Source: Candidatus Solincola quzhuomuensis
Lineage (GTDB): Bacteria > Actinomycetota > Geothermincolia > Geothermincolales > RBG-13-55-18
Length of the DNA stretch: 48,733 bases
NCBI GenBank assembly: GCA_015711855.1
Contig: JACVJF010000009.1
Location: forward strand, 1 to 48,733
Reading direction: 5' to 3'
The translations under genes were made by a program, and so were the position numbers. Position 1 is the stretch's first letter, and each line of letters starts with the position of its first letter. Shown in pieces: positions 33,468 to 43,158 of this stretch. The notes beneath the pieces are model-generated. The model saw only the letters and a program-made list of their open reading frames with translations, was not told where the DNA came from and did no database searches.

Positions 33468-35048
33468 ATGGGGTACCAGGAAGTCCGTCTGGCCAATATG
33501 CGCCAACTGACTATCGGCGAGATGGTGGCCCGCAACGCCGCGAAGAATCCCGACCGCGAGGCCCTGGTCTTCGAGGGTAAGCGCTTCAGCTACCGCGAGT
33601 TCGACGCCCGGACCAACCGGCTGGCCAACGCCCTCCTGGGGCGAGGTTTCGCTAAAGGCGACAAGTTTGCCCAGCTCCTTTTCAACTGCAACGCCCTGGT
33701 GGAGAGTTACGTAGGAGTGGCCAAAGCGGGAGGGATCAGCGTTCCCCTCAACTTCAGGCTGAAGGCCGGCGAGATACTCTACCAGCTCGAGAACAGCGAT
33801 TCCAAAGCCCTTCTTTTCGGGGAGGAGTTCGCGCCCGTGGTGGACGAGATCCACGAGAAAATGCCCCACCTTGTTTACTTCTGCGAGGGTGTCCATATCC
33901 CCGACTTTGCCCGGCCGTATGAGGAACTGCTCGCCGAGGGCGGGGAGGAATATCCCGAGGTCGTGGTCCTCGACGACGATCCCGCCTTCATCATGTACAC
34001 CTCGGGAACGACGGGAAAGCCCAAGGGCGCGGTGCTCACCCACAAGAACCAGCTCATGAACGTCATCAACTGCCTCTTCGAGGTCTCCAAGGAGCTCAGT
34101 TGGCTGGAGCACGAGCGGGTCCAGTTCGTCGCCCCGCTGTTCCACGAGGCTGCGTTGGCCCTGGCCTTGGTAACCCTTTACGTGAGCGGGACGCTCTTTA
34201 TCCTCCGCTTCTTCGAGCCCGAGAAACTCATAAAGCAGATCGAGGAGGAGTCCATAACCGTGACCTTCATGCCCCCGGTTATGTCCACCTTCCTCCTGAA
34301 TTCCGTGGAAGTGAGCAATTACGACACCTCCAGCCTGCGCATCCTCCTTTCCGGGGCGGCCATCCTCCCCACGGAGACCAGGAGACAGATCAACCGGGCC
34401 TTCCCCCACGTGCATCTCTTCGACGCCTTCGGACAAACGGAGATGAGCCCGGTGACCACCCTGCTCAAACCATCCCAGGCCGCCGATCATCCGGCCTCGG
34501 TCGGCCAGGCGGTGATCAACGTGGAGATAAAGGTTGTGGACGACGACGACAACGAGGTCCCCGTGGGCGAAGTGGGGGAGATCGTCTATCGGGGGCCTAC
34601 GGTGATGAAGGAATATTACAAGGACCCCGCAGCCACCGCCGAGGCCCTGCGGGGCGGGTGGTTCCACTCCGGCGATATGGTGCGCATGGACGAGGACGGG
34701 TTCGTCTACGTGGTGGACCGCAAGAAGGACGTCATCATATCCGGAGGCGAGAACATCTATCCCGCGGAGATAGAGGACGTCCTTTACCGTCATCCCAAGA
34801 TCCTGGAGGCCGCAGTCATCGGGGTTTACGACCAGGTCTGGGGGGAATCGGTCATGGCCGTGGTGGTCCCCAAGCCCGGAGAGACCCTCACCAAGGAGGA
34901 GGTCGTGGACTGGTGCGCCCAGCACCTAGCCGGCTACAAGAAACCCAAGTACGTGGAGTTCATGGAGGCTTTGCCGCGCAACGCGGCCATGAAGGTGGTC
35001 AAGGGCGAACTGCGCGCGCTCTACGGGAAGTCGGTACGCTACGAGTGA
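33468..35048 (+). CDS. AMP-dependent acyl-CoA synthetase/ligase, second copy
   Basis: 526 residues from the ATG at 33468, preceded by GAGGAGG 6 bases upstream; the frame could start at 33408 or 33450 but without a good site. Motifs: MYTSGTTGKPKGAVLTHKNQ, FGQTEMSPV, FHSGDMVRMDEDGFVYVVDR, GGENIYPAEIE, and the C-terminal ALPRNAAMKVVKGELR with the catalytic lysine. It forms acyl-AMP then acyl-CoA. It belongs to the fatty-acyl-CoA synthase group near class I ligases such as FadK/MenE-like enzymes; the acyl chain is unknown. It is only moderately similar to the enzyme at 5882-7459 and not a recent duplicate. Confidence 0.9.
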   Translation: MGYQEVRLANMRQLTIGEMVARNAAKNPDREALVFEGKRFSYREFDARTNRLANALLGRGFAKGDKFAQLLFNCNALVESYVGVAKAGGISVPLNFRLKAGEILYQLENSDSKALLFGEEFAPVVDEIHEKMPHLVYFCEGVHIPDFARPYEELLAEGGEEYPEVVVLDDDPAFIMYTSGTTGKPKGAVLTHKNQLMNVINCLFEVSKELSWLEHERVQFVAPLFHEAALALALVTLYVSGTLFILRFFEPEKLIKQIEEESITVTFMPPVMSTFLLNSVEVSNYDTSSLRILLSGAAILPTETRRQINRAFPHVHLFDAFGQTEMSPVTTLLKPSQAADHPASVGQAVINVEIKVVDDDDNEVPVGEVGEIVYRGPTVMKEYYKDPAATAEALRGGWFHSGDMVRMDEDGFVYVVDRKKDVIISGGENIYPAEIEDVLYRHPKILEAAVIGVYDQVWGESVMAVVVPKPGETLTKEEVVDWCAQHLAGYKKPKYVEFMEALPRNAAMKVVKGELRALYGKSVRYE

Positions 35049-35071
35049 TCCCAGGCGGAAAAGGCTTTCTC

Positions 35072-35968
35072 TCATCTTGGGTGTCGGCCGAGGAAATCCT
35101 CCCCTTCAATAAGGTGGATTACCTCCAGGCATTCTTTTACCAATTCCTGGTAGCGACGATGTTCCCGCCTCAGGTATCCGACGGGGCAGCGTACGGCTCT
35201 CACCCCGCCGACAACCACATCATGCCGGCTGTGGATGTGCCCGGAGATGGAGACGGTCACCTTCCGATGCGAGGATAGGATGTCTCCCAGCTCCCGGCTT
35301 CCGCAAAAAGGCATCCCCTCCAGGGACATCTCGGGGAAAGGGGGATAGTGGGTGACCACCACTATCTCTCGAACCCCGGCGTCGAGTGCGAAAGCCTCTA
35401 TGTCCTGGTCCAGCCTGAGGTTGAACTCCCGAGCCACCTCGGAGTCCGGCCTCTTTACCGGCTTCGGCCTGCCCTCAACCATAGTGGAGATGTCCGCCCA
35501 GCACGCCCACCTCATGTCGTTCCAGATGCTGTCCAAAAGATAGTGGTGTTCGCGGGAGAAGGACGGCACGACCTCCGTGCCGGGACCGAGATCGTACCAT
35601 CCTATGCTCCCCACGAACCCCACGCCTCCGTATACGGTCGGTTCCATCCAGAGGGGTACGAAATTGTTGCGGCGGCAGGCTTCGGGCAAGTAAAAATAGT
35701 ATTTCTCGTACGAATCATGCCCCAGGCTCTGCATATCCTCGGACAGCACCCAGACGTCCTGATTCCCAGGTATGAAGAGCTTGAGGCTGCGCAGATTGGC
35801 GAAGCAATCCAGGGCATATTCCAGGTCGCCTATCTCAGGGCTTATGTCTCCCGCCACCACGAAGACATCGGGATCGACGATCTTCACCACTTCCGCCAGA
35901 TAGGGAACCAGTTCCCAGTTCCGCTGCGAGATGTCGACGTGAAGATCGCTGGTGTATGCGATTCTCAA
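35072..35968 (-). CDS. Metallophosphoesterase with GNQD in place of GNHD
   Basis: 298 residues from the TTG at 35968: GGAGGT lies 6 bases upstream and the chain then begins (M)RIAYTSDLHVD as expected; the frame extends to 36067 but into non-coding sequence. The motifs are SDLHVD, AGDISPE, PGNQDVW, THYPP and GHIHSRHD. The metal ligands are present, but the catalytic histidine of the GNH(D/E) motif is replaced by glutamine (GNQD), which usually lowers or alters activity. It is 152 bases behind the histidine kinase gene on the same strand. Confidence 0.85.
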   Translation of the reverse strand: MRIAYTSDLHVDISQRNWELVPYLAEVVKIVDPDVFVVAGDISPEIGDLEYALDCFANLRSLKLFIPGNQDVWVLSEDMQSLGHDSYEKYYFYLPEACRRNNFVPLWMEPTVYGGVGFVGSIGWYDLGPGTEVVPSFSREHHYLLDSIWNDMRWACWADISTMVEGRPKPVKRPDSEVAREFNLRLDQDIEAFALDAGVREIVVVTHYPPFPEMSLEGMPFCGSRELGDILSSHRKVTVSISGHIHSRHDVVVGGVRAVRCPVGYLRREHRRYQELVKECLEVIHLIEGEDFLGRHPR

Positions 35969-36120
35969 GCCCCACCTCCAGCCGCTTCCTCCCCTCCATC
36001 CGGATGCCTCTCGAAGCCGTCCAAAGCCGCGACCATCTGGGCAAAAGACACCAGTGCCCTTCTTCACCGGGACCGTAATACACCGGGAGCCTACCCGGGA
36101 CGGCCCACCGGTCGGCTATC

Positions 36121-39100
36121 TCAGGCCTGCATGGCGTCGGGGTGAGAAGTGGAGAGAGGTGTTTCTCCTCCGGGTTGTGGTAATCGCACGAGGAACAATG
36201 ACCCCTTTCCGTGCTCGCTGCGGACCTCGATGCGGCCTCCGAGCGCATCGACCAGTCGGCTCACGATATAGAGACCGAGACCCATGCCCTTGATGGAGCC
36301 GCGTTCCTCACCACCGACCTTATGGAAAGGCTGGAAGATGAGGTTGATGTTCTCCTGGCTGATTCCCTGCCCCTGGTCCCTCACCCCTATAAGGACTTCC
36401 TCCCCGGACCGCCTGGCGAACACCTCCACCTTTGAACCGGGAGGAGAATACTTGACCGCGTTGTCCATCAGGTTGAAGAGGATTATCTCCAGCTTGTCGC
36501 GGTCGCAGATCATCCTTTCCGCCGTTTCGTCTACGTCCAGTTCCACGAGGTGTTCGGTGGAACGAGACCGCAGCTCCTCCCTCAGTCCCGAAAGCACCTG
36601 GACCAGGTCGACCTCTTCCAGATCCACAGCCAGTTTTCCCGACTCCAGCCGAGATATCTCCATCATGTTGACCACGCTGCGGCGGAGGCGGTCGGCGGCC
36701 CGGTTTAGTTTCTCCACCACCTCCCGGCTCTCTCTGGTGTTCAACCATTCGCGGTAGTCGCGGAGAACCTCGGAAAAGCCCATAATCAAGGTTAGCGGGT
36801 GACGTATCTCGTGGGCAGCCAGGTTTATGAGGTCCGTCTTCATGCGCAGTTTCTCCTCCTGGACACGGCACATGTCCTCCAGGAGATCGATACGCGCTTG
36901 CATGCCCTCCAGCCTCAAAGGAACGGCGAGGGAGCCCGCCAACAGCTCAGATGCCTTTTTTGCCAGCTCCGCTTCACGGGTACCGAAGGCGCCGGCACGG
37001 GTACTCCCCAATAAAAGCATACCTTTGAAACCCGCCCCCAGCACGGGAACGGCAAGATAGGACCTTATACCCTTCAAGGCCAACTCGTCCTCTCCCGGCT
37101 CCCTGAAAAACGTGTTCAGATTGTTGCGCGTAACCTGCCCCGCCCGCTGGGCCGAAATGGCCAACCAGCCCTCGGGATCGGCAAAAGTTCCCAGCTCCTT
37201 CTCCTCCAGTTTCTCCCCCTGCATCCAACCCAGCCTCTTCATCCCCGTCTTGCCGTGGAGGGCGATGACCAGAAGGTCGGCCCCGGCCGATTCCCTCATC
37301 TCCTGATACATCACGCCTCCCATCTCCTCCAGAGAGGCGGACGCCGACAACCGCCTAGAAACGTCCAATAGATTCCGGTATTCCGAGGTTGTCACCTCGC
37401 TCCTCGCCCTATCCTGCAAAGATTCCAGGGTCGCTGTCGCCTGCCCGGCCAGAAAATACAGCAGGCGTTTCTGATAATCCATGAACGCGCTCTTGCCCTC
37501 CTCGCGTTCAACGAACAGTAGGCCGAGGGTCCCCCTCCTTCCCACCAGGGGAACGGCGATGCGTTGGGAAGCTCGCTCTCTCGCTTCCTGCGCCTCCCTA
37601 ACCGGCGCAGCCGGACTCCCTCGCTCGTCAGATTCCATCTTCTCCCAATAAGCAAGAACGGAAAGATCCAGCTCCCTTGATCCGTTTCGGGTTTCCAACG
37701 CGCCCCTGAACGTTCCCTCCTCCTGATCCACGACCAAGACCACGGCTCTATCGCAATCGAGCATATCCCTGCTTCCCTTGGCCATGATCCGCAAGGCGCG
37801 CTCCTGGTCATCACAGGCCGCCAGTTCTCCCTCCAGCTCGGCCAGCTTCTCCAGCGCACGCCGGTAACCGTCGGCGAGCATCCTCTCGTGGACGCCCCGG
37901 GCCAGCCCGAGGGCCAACCGCAGAAGGGGAGAAAGGGAGTTTAGCTCCGCCTTGGTCAGTCGAGAATGGCTGTGGAGGTAAAACCCTCCCAGAAGAAAGC
38001 GGTTCCCCTCCCGGATCGGCACCAGCAAAAGAGTGAGGCCCTCGGAGGCGGCCTGTTCCCCGGCCGGCATCTCTCGCATGATGGCGTTCTCCGGTTTGAC
38101 CACCGCCATGCGATGCAGGTTTTCCGCCGTCTTCTCCAAGGCCGGCGTGGTCTTGAAGAGGCTCTCCCCCCCGTAAATTGAGCCCGCATACCAGAGGAAA
38201 TCCCTCGTGTCGTCTTCCCAACCCGCGTAGAAAAAGGCCATGGCCGAGTTCAGTTCCAGGGAAAAATCGCGTAGAGCCGAGGAAAGGAAGTCCTTCCTGT
38301 TCGCAGCCCTGTCGGCCATTCTGGAAAACTCCTCCACAAGGCTCATGAACCCACTGGGCGAACGGACGGCCTTTCCGGCTTCCTCCCCCGCTTCCTCGCC
38401 GGAGAAAAGCGCTGCCAGGCGGTGGGTCACCTGCACCAGAAGGTCCATGTCCTGCGGCTCCATGGCCGCGTAGGAGCGGCCGAAGAGGGTCAGCAGCCCT
38501 ACCAGCCGGTCGTCCTGATATATGGGTGTCAAGAGAAAGGACTTTACCTGGTTGGCGTGAAAATACGGCTTGACCACCGGAAAGTACTCGCTGATCCTCA
38601 CGGCGTCCAGGCTGAACTCCCTTTCCCCGGATAGGCGCATGCTCTGAAGCAGGTCGAGAAGCCCGTCCTCGAAAAGTTGCTCGATGATATCGGGCATCCC
38701 TCCCCATCCCCGTGAGGCGATCAGGGTGGCCATGCTCTGACCGCCCACGCTACGCACTCGGTGGATGGTACCTCCCTCCATGTTCAAGAGCTTAATAAGA
38801 AGGTCGAGGCTAAGGGAGGCAGCCTGTACGCAATCCGCCTTCCCGATGAGGTAATCGGAAAGAATTCCCAATTCCACCTCGGGGCGGCCCACTTTCTCCA
38901 CGGCCTCCTCCAGCCTGTCTTCTATGGTAAACATTTCCACCATACGCTCCAGGACGACGCCGACCGCCGCGGCCTTGAAGGACTGGGGATCGGGAAGGGG
39001 CTTATCCCGCGGGATGCTTATCACCAGGGCCGCCCTAAGATAGGCGTGGGTGCGGATGGGGAAGAGGACAAGGGTGTCCGTAGGTGCGGTTATCTCCTCC

Positions 39101-39402
39101 AGTCCCAGTTCGGACACGGCCATGCTTTCCAGAACCAGGAAGCGACGAGCCGGTTGTCGGTAGACCCATTCCACGGGGAGCAACCTGCCCCGTACGGCTT
39201 CCTTTTCCCGCTGTCCCAGCTTCCAGGTCAACCTCGGTTCCAGGAAGGAGGATGCCGAACGGCGCATAAACAACACCGCCCGCTCGCCTCCCACGGCTTC
39301 CACCACCGTCCCCAGGACCTCCTCCAGGGAAAACCCCTGAGAATATCTCCTGAGGGTCTCCCGGTAGAGATCCACTGCCTCCTTCAGTTCCATCTTTTCC
39401 AT
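36121..39402 (-). CDS. Cytoplasmic sensor histidine kinase with five GAF-like domains
   Basis: 1093 residues, no signal peptide or membrane segment. Five GAF-like domains occupy about residues 15-160, 185-340, 360-520, 545-690 and 700-860. The kinase core follows: the H-box AAHEIRHPLTL (His about 864), the dimerisation helices, the N-box MDNAVKYS, and the G1, F and G2 motifs VRDQGQGI, FQPFHKV and GMGLGLYI. It would phosphorylate itself on the histidine and pass the phosphate to a response regulator, but none lies in the window, so it is an orphan. The many GAF domains suggest it binds several small ligands or cyclic nucleotides. The start ATG has GAGGGTGA upstream. Confidence 0.92.
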   Translation of the reverse strand: MEKMELKEAVDLYRETLRRYSQGFSLEEVLGTVVEAVGGERAVLFMRRSASSFLEPRLTWKLGQREKEAVRGRLLPVEWVYRQPARRFLVLESMAVSELGLEEITAPTDTLVLFPIRTHAYLRAALVISIPRDKPLPDPQSFKAAAVGVVLERMVEMFTIEDRLEEAVEKVGRPEVELGILSDYLIGKADCVQAASLSLDLLIKLLNMEGGTIHRVRSVGGQSMATLIASRGWGGMPDIIEQLFEDGLLDLLQSMRLSGEREFSLDAVRISEYFPVVKPYFHANQVKSFLLTPIYQDDRLVGLLTLFGRSYAAMEPQDMDLLVQVTHRLAALFSGEEAGEEAGKAVRSPSGFMSLVEEFSRMADRAANRKDFLSSALRDFSLELNSAMAFFYAGWEDDTRDFLWYAGSIYGGESLFKTTPALEKTAENLHRMAVVKPENAIMREMPAGEQAASEGLTLLLVPIREGNRFLLGGFYLHSHSRLTKAELNSLSPLLRLALGLARGVHERMLADGYRRALEKLAELEGELAACDDQERALRIMAKGSRDMLDCDRAVVLVVDQEEGTFRGALETRNGSRELDLSVLAYWEKMESDERGSPAAPVREAQEARERASQRIAVPLVGRRGTLGLLFVEREEGKSAFMDYQKRLLYFLAGQATATLESLQDRARSEVTTSEYRNLLDVSRRLSASASLEEMGGVMYQEMRESAGADLLVIALHGKTGMKRLGWMQGEKLEEKELGTFADPEGWLAISAQRAGQVTRNNLNTFFREPGEDELALKGIRSYLAVPVLGAGFKGMLLLGSTRAGAFGTREAELAKKASELLAGSLAVPLRLEGMQARIDLLEDMCRVQEEKLRMKTDLINLAAHEIRHPLTLIMGFSEVLRDYREWLNTRESREVVEKLNRAADRLRRSVVNMMEISRLESGKLAVDLEEVDLVQVLSGLREELRSRSTEHLVELDVDETAERMICDRDKLEIILFNLMDNAVKYSPPGSKVEVFARRSGEEVLIGVRDQGQGISQENINLIFQPFHKVGGEERGSIKGMGLGLYIVSRLVDALGGRIEVRSEHGKGSLFLVRLPQPGGETPLSTSHPDAMQA

Positions 39403-39678
39403 CCCTTCACCCTCGAGGGAACCCTATCAGCCTTAAGGGATAACCCGTTTTGCCTCATGTCGGACCAGGGAAACCTCCCGGTTCTCATCATATATATATT
39501 TAACTTTCACGGCCTTAATCCTTCCCTCCGGGCCGATCGTCAACTTTCGCCCTGCGGGACTCGGGGAAGGATTAGACGGTGCCTCTGCCATCCTGGAGCA
39601 GCCCTTTAGACCAAAGTATCACCAATCGGCGGCGGAAGCACGTACGCCTACACCCCCAAGGTCACAGACGTTCCTCTT

Positions 39679-42627
39679 TCAGCCGATAACCGGATAGCGC
39701 CTGAAGACCAGGTATATCCCCGTTATGGAGAGGATGAACAGGACGGAAAGGCCCGCCGCCACCAGCAGACTGACCCGGTTGCCCTGCTTGTAATTATAGG
39801 TGGCCGGGGTCTGATATATGAAGGTGAGCGTGTTCACCTCTGCGTCCGGCACGCGTCCCAGGATATGGTCGAACCGTTCGCCCCGCACCTTGATGGCCTC
39901 CAGCTCCGCCTGCGTGAGATACAGTCCCGCGAGGTTTTCCGCCAGACCCGCGTACATTACCGCCGTCCCCTCCTCCATAGCCCTGGTCAGTCCCTCCTTG
40001 ACCTGTCTCACGCCGCTGTTCACCTGGTCGGCGCCGTAGATGAGGGTGTCCGGCGTGGAGGCGCTACCCAGACCGGCCACGGCTTCTCCCAGCCCGGCAG
40101 AGATCATGAGCAGACCCTCCTTTATCCCGGGTGAGTCCATGTTCCCGGAAGAAAGGCCGGTCTTCACCTGGAAGAGTCCGCTCTGAACCTGGGCCATGGC
40201 GTAGAGGAGGGTGTCCGGAATCCCGGCATCCCCGATGCCCGCCTTCATCAACTCCAGTCCGTTCTGTACCTGGGCCACGGCATATAAGAGGGTGTCCGCG
40301 GTTCCCGCGGAACCGATGCCCGCTTTCATCTGTTCCAGCCCTGATCTCATGGCCGACATGGCGTAGAGCATGGTGTCCGAAGAGTTCTCCGCACCTATAC
40401 CCGCCTTCATCAACTCCAGCCCCGCCTCCACCTGGGCCACAGCGTAGAGGAGGGATTCCTCCGCCACCGGGTTGCCTATTCCGGCGAGCATACGGTTCAG
40501 CCCTCCCTGCACCTGATCCACGGCGTAGAGGAGGGTGTCCGATGTCGTCTCCGATCCTATGCCCGCCTTGAGCATCTCCAATCCCCCTTGAACCTGGGCC
40601 ACGGCGTAGAGGAGGGTGTCCGAAGTTTTCACGGAACCGATGCCCGCTTTCATCTCCTCCAGTCCACCCTTGATCTGGGCCGTCCCATAGAGCAAGGTGT
40701 CCGGCGTGGTGGAGGAGCCGATGCCCGCGATTATCTGGTCCGCCCCGCTCATCATCAGCTCACAGCCGTAGTGGATGGAGGGGTTTTCCGGATCGGTGCT
40801 CAGGACTATTCCTTGCTCCAGTTGGTCGACGATGGGTCCGGTCCAGGGGGCCAGGAGACGTATTATGTTCAAGGCCTGGTAGATAAGGCCAGTGGTGGCG
40901 GTGTTCACCCAGATCTCGTACAATCCGTCTCGGATCTGCTGCACACCCTCCAGCACGCCCGGGTTTTCCGGATCCCCGCTGCTGAGCCCCTTGCTGATCT
41001 CACTTATTCCGTAAAGCAGCGTGTCCGGGGTGGTTTCGCTTCCGATGCCGGCGAGCATCCGACTCAGTCCGTCGGCCATGGCCGCCAAGCCGAAGAGCAT
41101 GGTGTCCGGCGTAGTGGAGCTGCCGATGCCTTGAAGCGCCTGGTGAAGCCCGTTCTGCATGGCTGCCATGGCGTAGAGGAGGGTGTCGGGGGTTCGCGCG
41201 GAACCTATACCTTCCTTCATCTCTTCAAGCCCGGCTCCCATGCGGTCCATGGCATAGAGCAGGGTGTCCGGCATGGCCGCCTCACCTATTCCTTCCCTCA
41301 TAGCCCCTAAGCCCAAGGCCACTTGATCCGCGGCATAAAGGAGGGTGTCGGGGATGGTCTCGCTCCCGATACCGGAGAGCATCTGCTGCAGGCCTCCGCG
41401 CATGGCCTCCATGGCGTAGAGAAGCGTGTTGGTCACGGCCGGGCCCCCTATACCCGCTAGCATCTGTGCTAAGCCTTTGGAGGCCTCGCTAACCCCGAAG
41501 AGCAAGGTGTCCGGCGTATCTGGCGAGCCCACGCCGCCAACAACCTGGTCTATCCCCGGAATGAGCTGGGAATCGAGGTTGGCTTTGGCATAGGGAAGGC
41601 CGCTCCGGGCATCGGCCATTTGCTTCAGGCCTTCCAAGATGGCCGTGGTCCCATAGAGCAGCGTGTCCTCCTCCTCCGGGCTCCCTAAGCCCCGCAAGCC
41701 CTCCGTGAGCCCTTCGTGCAACTGCTTGACCCCGCCGAAGAGCGTCTCCAGGCCAGCCACGAACTCGGTGAGGGGGTCCCGCTGGTTGGTCTGGGGGAAG
41801 ATGAAGTTCACCGACAGCACCAGGGGCGGTTTTCGGAAATTTCTTACGTCCGCCTCGACCCAAATGGTGTGGGTGTCATCGGTGGCGGGAGGGAATAGCG
41901 GTATGGACCACCCCACCTGCCAGTGATCCGGCAAGGGGACCACCAGACCCGTGGGGTCGGCCTTTACGTTGAAGAAGACGTCGTTGTCGAAGTACCAGTC
42001 GTAGGGGAGGATGACCAAGGGCAGGTATACCTCCACTTCCTCTTCCCTGAGCTCTCCCGTCTCCGGGTCACGGTAGGAGACCTTGGTCTTCTCCTTGCTG
42101 GTGTTGGTCATGGTCAGCTCCAGGCGGAAGTGCCCGTCCCTGCCGGTGATGTCGTTGGGGTCCTCGACCTTTTGGCCGTCAAGAAAGTACCTGTACTGTA
42201 GTTTCAGGGGGATCTTCAGGCGGACCTCTTCGGCCGTGGCTCCGCTGAACTCCATGGAGCTCAGGAGGTTGCGGTTACCGGCGACTTTCACGTCCCTCCA
42301 CACCAGGGCACCGTCCTCCAGCCGGGGGACGGTGAACCCGTGTACCCCCTGCCATTTTCCATCTCCTTCCAAGTCTTTCTCCTTGAAGACATCTGCTTCT
42401 CCGGTACCGGTCAAGCTTATGAAGGAGATCACCCTGCCCTTTTCAACCTCGCCTCCGAAGTCGGTTTCCAGGATCACCGCCTCGGAGCTCATGATCTCGA
42501 TCCCTCCCTCCTCGGACTCCGCTTCCGCCGCGGGGAAGAAGTTCAACATGATCATGCAAAGCGATCCCGCCAGAGCGGCCACTATGAGGGACCTCGCCGG
42601 ACCGCGTCCCTTTCTCACCCCTACCAC
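39679..42627 (-). CDS. Membrane-anchored surface protein with 16 copies of a 27-residue repeat
   Basis: 982 residues. A signal peptide (SLIVAALAGSLCMIMLNFFP) is followed by a beta-rich domain (about 40-290), then an array of 27-residue repeats (about 310-865), an intervening segment, and one membrane helix near the end (VSLLVAAGLSVLFILSITGIYLVF) with a short cytoplasmic tail. The repeat consensus is GIGS..TPDTLLYA...V..GL..MKA, with G, D-T-L-L-Y and G-L most constant; it resembles the helical X-repeats of YhgE/Pip-type proteins in layout but not in length. The family is not one I know. It is probably an extended, stalk-like surface protein. The gene lies between the histidine kinase and the giant HEAT-repeat gene, all on one strand, with separate gaps. 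Confidence 0.7.
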   Translation of the reverse strand: MVGVRKGRGPARSLIVAALAGSLCMIMLNFFPAAEAESEEGGIEIMSSEAVILETDFGGEVEKGRVISFISLTGTGEADVFKEKDLEGDGKWQGVHGFTVPRLEDGALVWRDVKVAGNRNLLSSMEFSGATAEEVRLKIPLKLQYRYFLDGQKVEDPNDITGRDGHFRLELTMTNTSKEKTKVSYRDPETGELREEEVEVYLPLVILPYDWYFDNDVFFNVKADPTGLVVPLPDHWQVGWSIPLFPPATDDTHTIWVEADVRNFRKPPLVLSVNFIFPQTNQRDPLTEFVAGLETLFGGVKQLHEGLTEGLRGLGSPEEEDTLLYGTTAILEGLKQMADARSGLPYAKANLDSQLIPGIDQVVGGVGSPDTPDTLLFGVSEASKGLAQMLAGIGGPAVTNTLLYAMEAMRGGLQQMLSGIGSETIPDTLLYAADQVALGLGAMREGIGEAAMPDTLLYAMDRMGAGLEEMKEGIGSARTPDTLLYAMAAMQNGLHQALQGIGSSTTPDTMLFGLAAMADGLSRMLAGIGSETTPDTLLYGISEISKGLSSGDPENPGVLEGVQQIRDGLYEIWVNTATTGLIYQALNIIRLLAPWTGPIVDQLEQGIVLSTDPENPSIHYGCELMMSGADQIIAGIGSSTTPDTLLYGTAQIKGGLEEMKAGIGSVKTSDTLLYAVAQVQGGLEMLKAGIGSETTSDTLLYAVDQVQGGLNRMLAGIGNPVAEESLLYAVAQVEAGLELMKAGIGAENSSDTMLYAMSAMRSGLEQMKAGIGSAGTADTLLYAVAQVQNGLELMKAGIGDAGIPDTLLYAMAQVQSGLFQVKTGLSSGNMDSPGIKEGLLMISAGLGEAVAGLGSASTPDTLIYGADQVNSGVRQVKEGLTRAMEEGTAVMYAGLAENLAGLYLTQAELEAIKVRGERFDHILGRVPDAEVNTLTFIYQTPATYNYKQGNRVSLLVAAGLSVLFILSITGIYLVFRRYPVIG
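40035..41695 (-). repeat. Tandem 81-base coding repeats (16 units)
   Basis: Each unit encodes one 27-residue GIGS..TPDTLLYA repeat. Fourteen units are in two blocks of seven, separated by a non-repeat segment (about 40740-41005), with one degenerate unit before and one after. The DNA keeps a strongly conserved GTAGAGGAGGGTGTCCG-like core (plus strand). The repeats are divergent at their ends, so the array is old, not a recent expansion. Confidence 0.85.
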
Positions 42628-43158
42628 CTCCTACGCCAAGGCCTTCAATCCTCGCCTCTTCCCGTCTACGCCGCCCCGGGATCCGCACCGGAGAACAGCG
42701 GAGAAACCCCCGGCACGGAAACCGACAACGGGGTTCAACATATGGCCGCTTTGATGGTGATCTTCCGGGGAAAGCCCAGCCGTGCCGGTGGGAAAAAGAA
42801 TTGCCGCGGATGAAATCACTGCTAGATCAAGAAAACCAGGTTCGAGGAATGCGGAAAGGTTTATCGCCCCTCTTTGCAAGGCATCCCCCTTTGCCGGGAT
42901 TCCCTCGTGCACCCTCACCGACGTGCCCTAAAGGCAAGATAGAATAAATATCCGTTTAAATTCCTCGGGGAGCGTAGAACATCGAGGGGTACGAGATAAC
43001 CGGCACTATGCTTGTCATCCCCCCAAGCTCGTTTTCGTAATGATCATAACGAAAAATGGGCCTCACGACAAGATATGTGGATATATGCGGCTTCGATCCT
43101 CATGTGCCACGGTGAAAGACCCGAGGTTTCGCTTCGGAAAGCTTACTTGCAAGTCGCC
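42628..43158. other. 531-base gap upstream of the repeat-protein gene; no gene found
   Basis: No convincing reading frame. It contains the palindrome at 43032-43055, described separately, and an AT-richer zone around 42940-42960. The promoter of the repeat-protein gene must lie here, but no clear -35/-10 pair was found. Confidence 0.4.
43032..43055. promoter_or_regulatory. 24-base near-perfect palindrome (operator candidate)
   Basis: TTTTCGT-A-ATGATCAT-A-ACGAAAA: the two 12-base halves are inverted copies with one mismatch pair. It lies about 105 bases beyond the HEAT-repeat gene and 405 bases before the repeat-protein start. No T-run accompanies it, so a protein-binding site is more likely than a terminator. 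Confidence 0.45.

Noticed and set aside
40035-41695. CRISPR-like regular repeats
   Set aside because: The spacing is exactly 81 bases throughout, and the repeats encode a protein; there are no unique spacers.
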